The notes beneath the pieces are model-generated. The model was not told the origin of the DNA. It did not search any database and was given only the letters and a program-made list of their open reading frames with translations. From JACDAE01 sp963744875 (GTDB taxonomy: Bacteria > Chloroflexota > Ktedonobacteria > Ktedonobacterales > Ktedonobacteraceae), in NCBI GenBank assembly GCA_963744875.1, contig CAVUVQ010000036.1, forward strand, positions 62,001 to 126,000: a DNA stretch of 64,000 bases, in the 5' to 3' direction. Position 1 is the first letter of the stretch, and every line of letters starts with the position of its first letter. Of the stretch, positions 47,808-55,859 are shown piece after piece. The position numbers and the translations under genes are program-made.

Positions 47808-48377
47808 TTACGCTTCTAAACGTCCATCGATGACAACCAGTGCAGAACCCAGATCAACCGTCTGACCTTTGTGTACGAGAAACTCTTTAATCTTCCCATG
47901 GATAGGTGAAGAGAGGTCATTCTCCATTTTCATAGCTTCCAGAACGATGACTGACTGGCCTGCATTCACTTCAGTTCCTACCTCCAAAGGCATGCCAATA
48001 ACCAGTCCTGGCATAGGAGCATAAATCGTGGCCTCGTTACTATGAGTGCTTCCTTTAATTAAACCCGTTAGTGCTCGGGTTCGTTCATCCTCTGCAGTAA
48101 CTTCAAAACGCTGACCATCAATGAAAATTTCGTAGGTCTGACCATTTTTTACTTCGGGGCGTGTGATGGGTCGTGCAAACACTTCGTAGGATTTTCCGGC
48201 GATAAGGAGGCTGTAGCGACCACCCACATCCCCACTTGCACCTTGCACAGGTGGAGCAATCAGCTTCCAATCAATTGTATGTTCCTGGTTATCCAGGATT
48301 ACCTTGTTAGCAGCTTCTGCTTCGTTTATAGTGAGGGCATAATTCTGCTGATGAAGCGTTGCAACAATGTGTGACAT
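47808..48377 (-). CDS. Biotin carboxyl-carrier / biotin-lipoyl attachment protein
   Basis: A 189-residue biotinyl carrier protein. The C-terminal 75 residues form the biotinyl domain: ATIYAPMPGLVIGMPLEVG, then the attachment site VLEAMKMENDLSSPIHGKIK with the biotinylated lysine in AMKM. The N-terminal half (IVATLHQQNYALTINEAEAA onward) resembles the linker and barrel domain found in acyl-CoA carboxylase alpha subunits, here as a separate protein. No biotin carboxylase or carboxyltransferase gene is near, so it must join subunits coded elsewhere. I chose ATG 48377; a TTG at 48398 would add seven residues. Confidence 0.88.
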   Translation of the reverse strand: MSHIVATLHQQNYALTINEAEAANKVILDNQEHTIDWKLIAPPVQGASGDVGGRYSLLIAGKSYEVFARPITRPEVKNGQTYEIFIDGQRFEVTAEDERTRALTGLIKGSTHSNEATIYAPMPGLVIGMPLEVGTEVNAGQSVIVLEAMKMENDLSSPIHGKIKEFLVHKGQTVDLGSALVVIDGRLEA

Positions 48378-48530
48378 ACAAAATAACCATCCTCTCAAAA
48401 TGTTTCAGGAGTTATTGTACCATACATTTCTAACACATTTCTAACACTTCTCCTATGCGAATCTAATAGTTCTTATGCGATACTTCCTCGTAGAGACTAA
48501 ACAAAGCAAGATGGCCTGGGATAAAAAGGT

Positions 48531-48767
48531 ATGTACACAGAGGACAATCAATCACAAGATGTAGAATTTGCACAGCAGAGAAGTTCGTCTCAGCAGACGT
48601 CGCCACGTTGTGCAAACTGCGATATCGAGATCCTCTGGCCGCCAGTAGTGGTAGGGGAAAAAACCTACTGCTGCAGTGGCTGTGCCAGTGAAGGTCCCTG
48701 CAACTGCGATTACTCACAATATCGTTCTGTGAATATCGCAGGGGTGATCCACTATGGCATAAACTGA
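48531..48767 (+). CDS. Small Cys-rich metallothionein-like protein
   Basis: A 78-residue soluble protein. After a polar N-terminus (about 25 residues) it has SPRCANCDIEILWPPVVVG, then KTYCCSGCASEGPCNCDYSQ: eight cysteines in the order CxxC, CCxxC, CxC. The second half resembles the core of bacterial metallothioneins (YCCxxCA and GxCxC), but no His-rich finger is seen. It would bind zinc, copper or cadmium or act as a small zinc-ribbon adaptor. AAAGG is only 1 base from the ATG, so expression may be weak or the start uncertain. It lies 70 bases upstream of groES on the same strand. Confidence 0.6.
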   Translation: MYTEDNQSQDVEFAQQRSSSQQTSPRCANCDIEILWPPVVVGEKTYCCSGCASEGPCNCDYSQYRSVNIAGVIHYGIN

Positions 48768-48836
48768 CCGATCCCAAATTATTTTATCGCGACCAGCGAT
48801 AATACAACATCTCATTATCAAGAAGGAGTATATGTC

Positions 48837-49127
48837 GTGGCAAACATTCGTCCTGTCGGCGACCGTGTAGTCGTAAAGCCCGCTGCACGAGAAGAAGTTA
48901 CCAAAAGCGGTATTGTGATTCCTGATACAGCGAAAGAGAAACCCCAGGAAGGTGTCGTTATTGCGGTAGGCAATGGGCGCTTGCTGGATAATGGCGATCG
49001 CTCACCTATTGATGTGGCGGCAGGTGACCGCGTTCTGTTCGCTAAATATGGCGGCACTGAGTTCAAATTGGATGGTGAAGAGTACCTGGTGCTAAAAGAG
49101 AATGATATTCTCGCCATTGTTGGATAG
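48837..49127 (+). CDS. groES: Co-chaperonin GroES
   Basis: A 96-residue GroES. GTG start with AAGGAG 8 bases upstream; an ATG at 48832 is in another frame. NIRPVGDRVVVKPAAREEVT at the start, the mobile loop region TKSGIVIPDTAKEKPQEG, then VVIAVGNG, DRVLFAKYGGTEFKLDGEEY and LVLKENDILAIVG are all typical. GroES caps the GroEL folding chamber in the cytoplasm. groEL follows after 26 bases. I looked for a CIRCE element (TTAGCACTC-N9-GAGTGCTAA) upstream and found none. Confidence 0.97.
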   Translation: MANIRPVGDRVVVKPAAREEVTKSGIVIPDTAKEKPQEGVVIAVGNGRLLDNGDRSPIDVAAGDRVLFAKYGGTEFKLDGEEYLVLKENDILAIVG

Positions 49128-49153
49128 AGATTAAGAGGAAAGAAGAGTATAAA

Positions 49154-50779
49154 ATGGCAAAACAGATTATATTTGATGAGGAAGCCCGTCGTTCCTTAAA
49201 GAAGGGCATCGATATTCTGGCTGGCGCTGTCAAATCGACGCTTGGTCCTAAGGGCCGCAACGTCGCCCTTGATAAGAAGTTTGGCGCTCCCAGTGTTACC
49301 CATGATGGCGTAACCGTTGCAAAAGAGATTCAGCTTGAGAATCCCTTTGAGAATATGGGTGCTCAGCTCCTTAAAGAGGCTGCCACTAAAACAAATGATG
49401 TTGCTGGTGATGGTACAACTACAGCAACTGTGCTGGCACAGGCCATTGTTAACGAGGGATTGAAGAACCTGGCTGCTGGTGCTAACCCTATGCAGTTGAA
49501 GGCTGGTATCGACAAGGGTACACAGGCCGTTGTTGAATATATCCGCCAGATGGCTATCCCAGTTGAGGATCAGAAAGAGATCGCGCAGATCGCTTCTATC
49601 TCAGCCGCTGATGAGCAGATCGGCAACTTGATTGCCGAAGTGATGGATCGCGTTGGAAAAGATGGCGTCATCACGGTTGAAGAGTCCCGTGGCATCAATT
49701 TCGAGACCGAGTATGTCGAAGGTATGCAGATCGATAAAGGCTATATCTCTCCTTACTTCGTCACCAATACAGAGAAGATGGAAGCTGCGCTCGAAAATCC
49801 CTACATCCTGATCACGGACAAAAAGATCAGCGCAGTGCAGGACATTCTGCCTATTGTTGAGAAGATTGTCCAGCAGGGTCGCCGCGAGATTGTCATCATT
49901 GCAGAAGATGTCGATGGCGAGGCTCTGGCAACGCTGGTTGTCAACAAGTTGCGCGGTATCCTTAACGTTCTGGCTGTGAAAGCTCCTGGCTTCGGCGACC
50001 GCCGCAAAGAAATGCTACGCGATATCGCAACATTGACAGGTGGCGAGGTTATTAGCGAAGAGATGGGACGCCGCCTCGACTCCGCAACCCTGGCCGATCT
50101 TGGCTCTGCTCGCCTGATCAGTTCACATAAAGAAGATACGACGATCATTGAGGGGCATGGCGATACAGCCGAGATTCAAAATCGTGTACGTCAGATCAAG
50201 GCTCAGATCGAAGATACGACCAGCGATTATGACCGTGAGAAACTGCAAGAGCGCCTGGCAAAACTGTCTGGTGGCGTTGCCGTTATTAAAGTCGGCGCTG
50301 GCACCGAAGTTGAGCTGAAGTACCGTCAGACACGTGTCGAGGACGCACTCTCCGCTACCCGTGCGGGTGTCGAAGAGGGTATGGTCCCAGGTGGTGGCGT
50401 CGCTCTGCTGAATGCTATCGAAGCTCTTGATAATCTGAACCTGACGGGTGATGCAGCAACGGGTGCACTGATCCTGCGTCGCGCCCTGGAAGAGCCAATT
50501 CGCCAGCTCGCCGCAAACGGTGGACGCGATGGCTCGGTAATTGTTGAAGGCATCCGTCGCGCTCAGAAAGAGAAGGGTAGCAAGCATATTGGCTACAACG
50601 TTCTCACCGATCAGTATGTCGATATGGTCGAGAGCGGTATCATCGATCCTGCTAAAGTGACGCGCTCTGCCTTGCAGAATGCAACCAGCATTGCGGCCAT
50701 GATCCTGACCACCGAAGCTCTCGTCACCGACCTGCCAGAGAAAGAGAAAGCTGGCGCGCCAGCAATGCCTGAGTACTAG
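49154..50779 (+). CDS. groEL: Chaperonin GroEL
   Basis: A 541-residue 60-kDa chaperonin, full length. Near the start: KQIIFDEEARRSLKKGIDIL and LGPKGRNVALDKKFGAPSVT (nucleotide-binding). The ATPase residues around NDVAGDGTTTATVLAQA (about 81-97) and the late ATP-site segment VEEGMVPGGGVALLNAIEAL are present. The C-terminus is short and polar (KAGAPAMPEY) and lacks the GGM repeats of many GroELs. It is in an operon with groES. Confidence 0.98.
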   Translation: MAKQIIFDEEARRSLKKGIDILAGAVKSTLGPKGRNVALDKKFGAPSVTHDGVTVAKEIQLENPFENMGAQLLKEAATKTNDVAGDGTTTATVLAQAIVNEGLKNLAAGANPMQLKAGIDKGTQAVVEYIRQMAIPVEDQKEIAQIASISAADEQIGNLIAEVMDRVGKDGVITVEESRGINFETEYVEGMQIDKGYISPYFVTNTEKMEAALENPYILITDKKISAVQDILPIVEKIVQQGRREIVIIAEDVDGEALATLVVNKLRGILNVLAVKAPGFGDRRKEMLRDIATLTGGEVISEEMGRRLDSATLADLGSARLISSHKEDTTIIEGHGDTAEIQNRVRQIKAQIEDTTSDYDREKLQERLAKLSGGVAVIKVGAGTEVELKYRQTRVEDALSATRAGVEEGMVPGGGVALLNAIEALDNLNLTGDAATGALILRRALEEPIRQLAANGGRDGSVIVEGIRRAQKEKGSKHIGYNVLTDQYVDMVESGIIDPAKVTRSALQNATSIAAMILTTEALVTDLPEKEKAGAPAMPEY

Positions 50780-50834
50780 TCTCAAGTACTCTTAAGCGCA
50801 TCAAGAAAGATCAGGAGCCAGGTGGATATCTTTG

Positions 50835-50866
50835 GGAAAGGTTTGGATGTACAATCCATCCTTTCC
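50835..50866 (+). terminator. Weak hairpin after groEL
   Basis: GGAAAGG-TTTGGAT and ATCCA-TCCTTTCC pair imperfectly around a short loop, 56 bases past the groEL stop, without a good T-run. A possible terminator. Confidence 0.45.
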
Positions 50867-51079
50867 AGAGGGCTTTCCATTCTGGCTCTTTATGTTCTTG
50901 GATACTAAGAACCCACATCTGAGCAACGTGATACTTGAACGCGTCATAAATCGCTCAAGAGTGCTTTTATCCAAATGGTGGATGCCCCACTAGCCAACCA
51001 ATCATATTTGTGGTATCGTACTCCCGGTAGCTCATCCTGATCTTCCTCATAACAATCGTATGTCCCAATGGAGGGTTAT
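50867..51079 (+). promoter_or_regulatory. Gap upstream of the MFS gene
   Basis: No coding frame. AT-rich spots near 50990-51015 could be promoter elements, but no consensus pair was found. GGAGGG at the downstream edge is the MFS ribosome-binding site. Confidence 0.3.
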
Positions 51080-52558
51080 ATGCGTGAAATCTCCCCCGAT
51101 TTGAAAGCCGCCTCACGTATCAAAGCAAGCTATGCTCGTTACGTTTTCTGGGTTATGTTCGCAATAAGCTTCCTGAATTATCTGGATCGTTCCGTCCTAT
51201 CGGGGGCTATTAATGAAGTTGCTAAAGAACTGCATTTTGGCCTTGAAGGGATCGGCTTTATCTCCTCTGCATTTCTGGTTATCTATACACTTGGCATTAT
51301 GCCGCTGGGTATCCTGGCTGATCGTCTGGCACGTAAGAATGTCGTAGCAACCACTGTCGCGGTCTGGAGCGTGATTACGGCTCTGACCGCTCTATCCACT
51401 AATTTCGCAACGCTCTTTATCTCAAGAATGTTCCTTGGCATAGGGGAAGCAGGCTATTTTCCTGCTGGCACGGCTCTTATGAGCGACTATTTTAGCCGCA
51501 AAAAGCGCTCGCGTATTATGAGCTGGTGGAACGTGGCGCAGGTCATCGGTATTCTCTTCGGGACTGCAATCGGGGGTATCGTCGCTGGTCTCTATATAGG
51601 ATCGTGGCGACTGGCCTTTATTTTTACTGGTATCCCAGGCCTGTTATTGGCGTTTCTCGTCTGGCGCGTGCGAGAGCCAACACGGAATCAAGCCGATGAA
51701 GAGGAGGCAGAGCTCGATCCTTTGTTTAATGCAACTGAAGTAGAGAAGGAACCGCGCCATATCATTAGAGCACCACAGGGCATTGCCACCAACATAAAAA
51801 GCCTCCTACGTATTAAATCGTTAGTGGTATTGACGGTTATGCAGATTTTTGCCTATTTTGTGGTATCCGTTAACCTCACTTTTTTGCCTACTTACCTGCA
51901 ACAAAAAGATACCTTTGGCCTCAGTTCTGGTAGCGCGGGCCTCTTTGCAGGCGGGGTGATTGCACTTGCCGGCATGGTTGGGACTGTCGCAGGTGGTTAC
52001 TTCGCTGATGCCCTGACAAAGCGTTTTGCGGGTGCGCGTATTCTGATCTGTGGCATTGGTTTTATTTTAGGTGCACCAGCCTTTGTCGTTGCTGTGACGA
52101 CGCATAATCTGCTTCTATTCACAATCTTTTTTGTCATCACGACGATCCTGCTCACCTTTTATCAGGGTCCCAGTACAGCGGCTCTGCAGGATATCGCTCC
52201 CTCCTTTCTGCGTGCTACGGCGTTATCCATCGTTTTGCTGATTGCCCATCTACTGGGTGATGCCTTCTCTCCCTCAATTGTTAGCGTACTGGCAGCAGCT
52301 TTTGACCCGACGCATGGACTCCATTTTAAGAATGCGGTCGCAGGTCATGATTTGAGCACAGCTCTACTGGTGACATGTGTTCCCGCCCTGGTACTTGCTG
52401 GCTTGATTGGCCTTTTCGGTGCACGTTGGATGGGTAGTGATATTGCTGCTGCTGAGCAGGTTGAGCGAGATGCACGGGAAGCCGGGATAATATCTTCAGT
52501 AAATGCTGGTCGGGGAAAGCGACGAGTTGCAATAACTCATCCCACAATGACACAATAG
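51080..52558 (+). CDS. MFS transporter
   Basis: A 492-residue major facilitator. Twelve hydrophobic segments are expected; clearest are YVFWVMFAISFLNYLDRSVL (TM1 with the acidic residue of many anion or spinster-like carriers), GFISSAFLVIYTLGIMPLGI, and the MFS signature loop LADRLARKNVV between TM2 and TM3. RMFLGIGEAGYFPAGTALMS (TM4) is typical of the Spns/ACS-like branch. A long polar loop (about residues 202-230, RNQADEEEAELDPLFN) separates the halves. The substrate may be an organic anion, sugar phosphate or lipid; sequence does not decide. ATG 51080 has GGAGGG upstream; an ATG at 51068 would add MEGY. Confidence 0.92.
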   Translation: MREISPDLKAASRIKASYARYVFWVMFAISFLNYLDRSVLSGAINEVAKELHFGLEGIGFISSAFLVIYTLGIMPLGILADRLARKNVVATTVAVWSVITALTALSTNFATLFISRMFLGIGEAGYFPAGTALMSDYFSRKKRSRIMSWWNVAQVIGILFGTAIGGIVAGLYIGSWRLAFIFTGIPGLLLAFLVWRVREPTRNQADEEEAELDPLFNATEVEKEPRHIIRAPQGIATNIKSLLRIKSLVVLTVMQIFAYFVVSVNLTFLPTYLQQKDTFGLSSGSAGLFAGGVIALAGMVGTVAGGYFADALTKRFAGARILICGIGFILGAPAFVVAVTTHNLLLFTIFFVITTILLTFYQGPSTAALQDIAPSFLRATALSIVLLIAHLLGDAFSPSIVSVLAAAFDPTHGLHFKNAVAGHDLSTALLVTCVPALVLAGLIGLFGARWMGSDIAAAEQVERDAREAGIISSVNAGRGKRRVAITHPTMTQ

Positions 52559-52634
52559 AGGGTAGTGGAGTAGATACATACATTGGCTCCAATAAGAAAT
52601 TCGCCAAAGTTGATGCATCAAGCATAGAGATAGA

Positions 52635-52745
52635 CGTGTGATATGGTAGGGACCCGGTTCGACCGCGTCCGCAATTGATTGGATGTGTGGCCCCTGGTCG
52701 ATGAATCGCGGACGCGGTCGAACCGGGTCCCTACCATATCACACG
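52635..52745. repeat. 111-base inverted repeat, 38-bp perfect stem (GGTAGGGACC family)
   Basis: Arms 52635-52672 and 52708-52745 are perfectly complementary, around a 35-base loop. The stem includes TATGGTAGGGACCCGGTTCG and GCGGACGCGG segments. It lies between the MFS gene and hisD, 76 bases past the former, and can act as a strong RNA hairpin. The core GGTAGGGACC is shared with the hairpin at 31139-31189. Confidence 0.88.
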
Positions 52746-52823
52746 CACTTCATGCATTAGTATCATTCTTCATCCCATGAGAAAAAGTATTTTTGCCAGC
52801 AACATAATAAAGGAACACACGAC

Positions 52824-54158
52824 ATGATTCACTTTTATGAACTCGCGCAACTTGACGAGACACAAAGAGCACGTTTGATGCAGCGGAGCGGAGAGTCCGA
52901 CATCGATGCTCTACTAGAATACGTTCGTCCGATTGTGCGAGCCGTCCGTGAGCGTGGTGATGAAGCAGTCGCCGAGTTTATGACCCGCTTCGATCGCGTT
53001 CAACTAGCACCTGAGCGTTTTCGTGTGGAGCAGGAAGCGATTGATCGTGCCCACAAGATCCTTGATAAAGATGTACATGCCGCGATTGAGCACGCAATAC
53101 ACAATGTGCGTACTTTCCATGAGCGCCAGATGCCGCACGAACAATGGTTTACGGAGGTTGCACCGGGCGTCATGGCGGGTGAGAAGATCACACCAATCAG
53201 CAGCGTAGGACTTTATGTACCGCGTGGTAAAGGCGCATTTCCCTCGGTAATGTATATGCTCGCAACGCCTGCACGGATCGCGGGAGTACCACGTATCGTT
53301 GTCTGCACACCACCGGGACCAGATGGCGAAATCGATCCCGCATCCCTCGTTGCGGCTGATCTCTGTGGCGTCCATGAGATCTATCGCCTCGGAGGTATTC
53401 AGGCGATTGCCGCCCTTACGTACGGCACCGAACACGTTGCACGAGTACATAAAATCACGGGACCAGGCAATCCTTATGTCTCGGCGGCAAAACGTTTACT
53501 CTACGGCACGATTGATGTGGGTCTACCTGCTGGCCCCAGCGAATCGGTTCTGCTGGCCGACGAGAGCGCCAATCCCGAGCTTGTAGCACGTGATCTGCTG
53601 ATCGAGGCCGAACATGGGGCCGATTCTTCCAGTTTGCTGGTCACGGATAGCCGTAAACTGGTAGATGCTGTGCTTGCTCTGCTACCTGCTAAAATCGCAG
53701 CGTTGCCACAATGGAGGCAGGATTTTTGTCGTGCAGGTTTCGAGGGGGAGAAAGGTACTGGTGGTCTTGTACTGGCGCAAAATATGCAAGAGGCGATTGC
53801 GTTTGTCAATGAATTTGCACCAGAACATCTGGGCGTGCAGGTAAAAGAACCCTTTGCCATTTTACCGGATTTAAAGAATGCAGGTGAGATTCTAATCGGG
53901 CCGTATACGCCTTTCTCTACCGGGAATTATGCGATTGGAGTCAATGCAATTCTCCCAACTGGCGGCTTTGCGCATAGCTTCTCGTGCACGACGGTCTTTG
54001 ATTTCCTCAAACGCACAAGTCTATCCTATCTTACGGCTGAAGGTTACGCGTCTCTGAGCGAGACGACGCGCCGCCTGGCGGAGTTTGAGGGTTTCCCCGC
54101 GCACGCCAACGCGGTAACAGAACGCCCAGTGCCGAACCAACAATCGTCAAAAACATGA
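52824..54158 (+). CDS. hisD: Histidinol dehydrogenase
   Basis: Converts L-histidinol to L-histidine with two NAD+ (last steps of histidine biosynthesis). 444 residues, the normal size. Expected segments in order: GVMAGEKITPISSVGLYVPR, GKGAFPSVMYMLATPARIAG, VARVHKITGPGNPYVSAAKR, the zinc-site region LLIEAEHGADSSSL with FAPEHLGVQ, and PTGGFAHSFSCTTVFDFLKR. These carry the conserved zinc ligands and the catalytic Glu-His pair. AAAGGA precedes the ATG. No other his genes are near, so the pathway genes are scattered. The last 128 bases overlap the convergent beta-propeller gene. Confidence 0.95.
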   Translation: MIHFYELAQLDETQRARLMQRSGESDIDALLEYVRPIVRAVRERGDEAVAEFMTRFDRVQLAPERFRVEQEAIDRAHKILDKDVHAAIEHAIHNVRTFHERQMPHEQWFTEVAPGVMAGEKITPISSVGLYVPRGKGAFPSVMYMLATPARIAGVPRIVVCTPPGPDGEIDPASLVAADLCGVHEIYRLGGIQAIAALTYGTEHVARVHKITGPGNPYVSAAKRLLYGTIDVGLPAGPSESVLLADESANPELVARDLLIEAEHGADSSSLLVTDSRKLVDAVLALLPAKIAALPQWRQDFCRAGFEGEKGTGGLVLAQNMQEAIAFVNEFAPEHLGVQVKEPFAILPDLKNAGEILIGPYTPFSTGNYAIGVNAILPTGGFAHSFSCTTVFDFLKRTSLSYLTAEGYASLSETTRRLAEFEGFPAHANAVTERPVPNQQSSKT

Positions 54159-55302
54159 CAATAAGCGTTGCGCTCATGGCAAATTGCAGCAAGGACGCGG
54201 TTTCATGCGCAATCAGTAGTTGACGTGCAGTATTCCGTGAAGTAAGAGGCAGATCAGTACTATCGGCAATTTCTACGACGGTGTTGCTATCTTCGACGGC
54301 AACATAGACGCGATGCAATGCTGGATCTGCCTCAATGCCATCAGGGCCGCTACCGATCTGTAAGTTACCGGAGACCGTAAGTGATTGTCCATCGATGACG
54401 GTAATCGTCGTGCCACCATTGGATTGGTTCGTGCCTTCTTTATTTCCTTCATCGGCAACATAAAGTTGACCCGTCGCGGTATTAAACGCCATACCCTCCG
54501 GATAAGGCGCTACCGGCACTTGCGCAATAACTTTATTCGTTTTGCCGTCAATTACATCCAGTTCCTGCCCCGTTGAGCAGACTACATAGATACGATCCGT
54601 CACTTCATCGACGCGTAAGGGTGCGACTGGCAGGTTGGCAACCGCAATAGTTGCCAGGGTGCGCCCGCTGTCTTCATTGATAACGGCCACTTGATTGGCA
54701 ATACTATCAGCGATGTAGAGGTATCCCAGACGGCTATTTACCCCAATTGCCGCTGGATGTTTGCCACTGGAGATTTGAGAGGTTTGTACAGAAAGTGGTC
54801 CATGTTGCCAGCCAGATAAAAACGTATACTTATAGATGGTCCCCTGATCCAGGCTGGTTGCATAGGCGATATGACGACGAGCATCCAGGGCAATGCTATT
54901 ATCGCCATTACCTGAATAGAGGGTTGCCAGGATCTTGCCGTTGGCCCCATCCAGGACATAAAGATTGCTGCGTCGGCCAGTATAGGAAACGGCGCTAGCA
55001 TAGACATGATGGCTGGTGCTGTCAACCTGTACGTCTGTAGCGGAGTTGCTCAGTGGGGTGCGCCAGCGCACGGTGCCGCTGATGGGATCGAAACCGACAA
55101 GGAGACCAGGTGACTCGTAAGCAATATAGAGCATATGGGTTTGTGTATCAACCGCCAATGCCTCAGGAGCACGACCAGCATGCAGAACAGCAATGATGGG
55201 AAAGCCAGCGGCGCGGGCCATAGCCGGATGGATAAGAGCCACTAGGAAGAAAGTCATGATAAAACAAACAGCCAGGCGTATGAACATAGTAGAATGAGCC
55301 AT
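54031..55302 (-). CDS. Secreted YVTN-type beta-propeller protein with C-terminal TM anchor
   Basis: A 423-residue protein. Signal peptide (residues 1-32, FIRLAVCFIMTFFLVALIHP), then seven or so propeller blades of the YncE/YVTN type, e.g. RAPEALAVDTQTHMLYIAYE, ATDVQVDSTSHHVYASAVSY, HPAAIGVNSRLGYLYIADSI, DVIDGKTNKVIAQVPVAPYP and TVIDGQSLTVSGNLQIGSGP. A single membrane segment at about 378-402 (FAMSATLIVMFLTIVGSALG) holds it at the cell surface with a short basic tail inside. Such propellers usually bind proteins or sugars; the partner is unknown. The 128-base tail-to-tail overlap with hisD covers the last 42 residues, including the anchor. Confidence 0.86.
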   Translation of the reverse strand: MAHSTMFIRLAVCFIMTFFLVALIHPAMARAAGFPIIAVLHAGRAPEALAVDTQTHMLYIAYESPGLLVGFDPISGTVRWRTPLSNSATDVQVDSTSHHVYASAVSYTGRRSNLYVLDGANGKILATLYSGNGDNSIALDARRHIAYATSLDQGTIYKYTFLSGWQHGPLSVQTSQISSGKHPAAIGVNSRLGYLYIADSIANQVAVINEDSGRTLATIAVANLPVAPLRVDEVTDRIYVVCSTGQELDVIDGKTNKVIAQVPVAPYPEGMAFNTATGQLYVADEGNKEGTNQSNGGTTITVIDGQSLTVSGNLQIGSGPDGIEADPALHRVYVAVEDSNTVVEIADSTDLPLTSRNTARQLLIAHETASLLQFAMSATLIVMFLTIVGSALGVLLPRWRARGNPQTPPGGASSRSETRNLQP

Positions 55303-55456
55303 AGATATGTAATTACTTTCTGCCTTAAGCGGGTCATATGCGACTCTTCAATCATATCATATAGAGGACGATCCGCAATCTAATGTACAAATTAAGGAGG
55401 GTTGGCAAAAAGAAATGGCGGAGATAGAATTTGAGACAGCAAAACTATAGAAGACT
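55303..55456. other. Short intergenic stretch upstream of the TnpB relic
   Basis: AT-rich. It holds the promoter side of the propeller gene and then broken sequence where the rest of a tnpB would lie. No IS left end was recognised. Confidence 0.35.
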
Positions 55457-55613
55457 CAACAAAGGCATGTTATTATTAGCATAGAGCGTGAATGGACCTG
55501 TCCAGAATGCTCTGTGCATCATGACAGAGATCTCAACGCCAGTAATAAATATTCATGCCGCAGGGCTTGCGGATGATACGCCTGTGGAGAGAGTGTCAGA
55601 CCGGCAGCGGTGA
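55457..55613 (+). pseudogene. 3' relic of an IS200/IS605-type tnpB gene
   Basis: The in-frame sequence REWTCPECSVHHDRDLNASN (55487-55546) is the second zinc-knuckle pair plus the last RuvC acidic motif (HDRDLNA) of TnpB. After one extra base near 55547 the frame continues as NIHAAGLADDTPVERVSDRQ and a stop at 55611-55613, the usual TnpB end. The upstream part stops at TAG (about 55448-55450), so at least 300 residues are gone. TnpB is an RNA-guided nuclease that uses the 3' end of its own transcript as guide scaffold (see the ncRNA entry). Confidence 0.82.
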
Positions 55614-55704
55614 AAACTGCTGCTGGCAACTTCCGACGAAGCCAGGGAACCCTCTCAGCAATGAGGGGAATCCCCTGCCCTTACAGGCACGGGGAGGATG
55701 TCAA
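55484..55704 (+). ncRNA. omega-RNA-like right end of an IS605-type element
   Basis: From the TnpB relic into the non-coding right end there are several hairpins: CTCTGT/ACAGAG (55510-55530), CCGGCAGC/GCTGCTGG (about 55601-55626), CCCTC/GAGGG (55650-55667), then a terminal stem CCCCTGCC / GGCA(C)GGGG (55672-55694), and the conserved edge GATGTCAA (55697-55704). The terminal hairpin plus GGATGTCAA is the usual boundary of IS605 omega-RNA, after which 16-20 bases of flanking DNA serve as guide (here AGACTGCTCATATGGGG, from 55705). The terminal stem has one unpaired C, so it may be decaying. Whether it is still transcribed is unknown. Confidence 0.68.
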
Positions 55705-55859
55705 AGACTGCTCATATGGGGAAAGATATGTTATAATGCCCCCAATATAAGTCTAAACTTGAAAGATGGAGAGGAAGTTCTCTGAACTCCATTATAATAC
55801 AGAATGTATGCATGTCATGGAAGTATAGAAAAGCAGAGTTCAGATTTTGATGGAGCGGT
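55705..55859 (+). promoter_or_regulatory. Promoter-like region before the kinase-TPR gene
   Basis: TATAAT-like hexamers occur at about 55732-55737 and 55793-55798; the second lies 60-70 bases before the kinase start. No good -35 was found. A small frame here is a shadow of the IS end. Confidence 0.4.

Noticed and set aside
48768..48836. CIRCE element before groES
   Set aside because: No TTAGCACTC / GAGTGCTAA pair is present.
50123..50785. A 220-codon minus-strand frame opposite groEL
   Set aside because: Shadow of groEL codon usage.
55555..55785. A 76-codon plus-strand frame in the IS605-type right end
   Set aside because: It reads through the structured non-coding end; the real TnpB remnant is in other frames.
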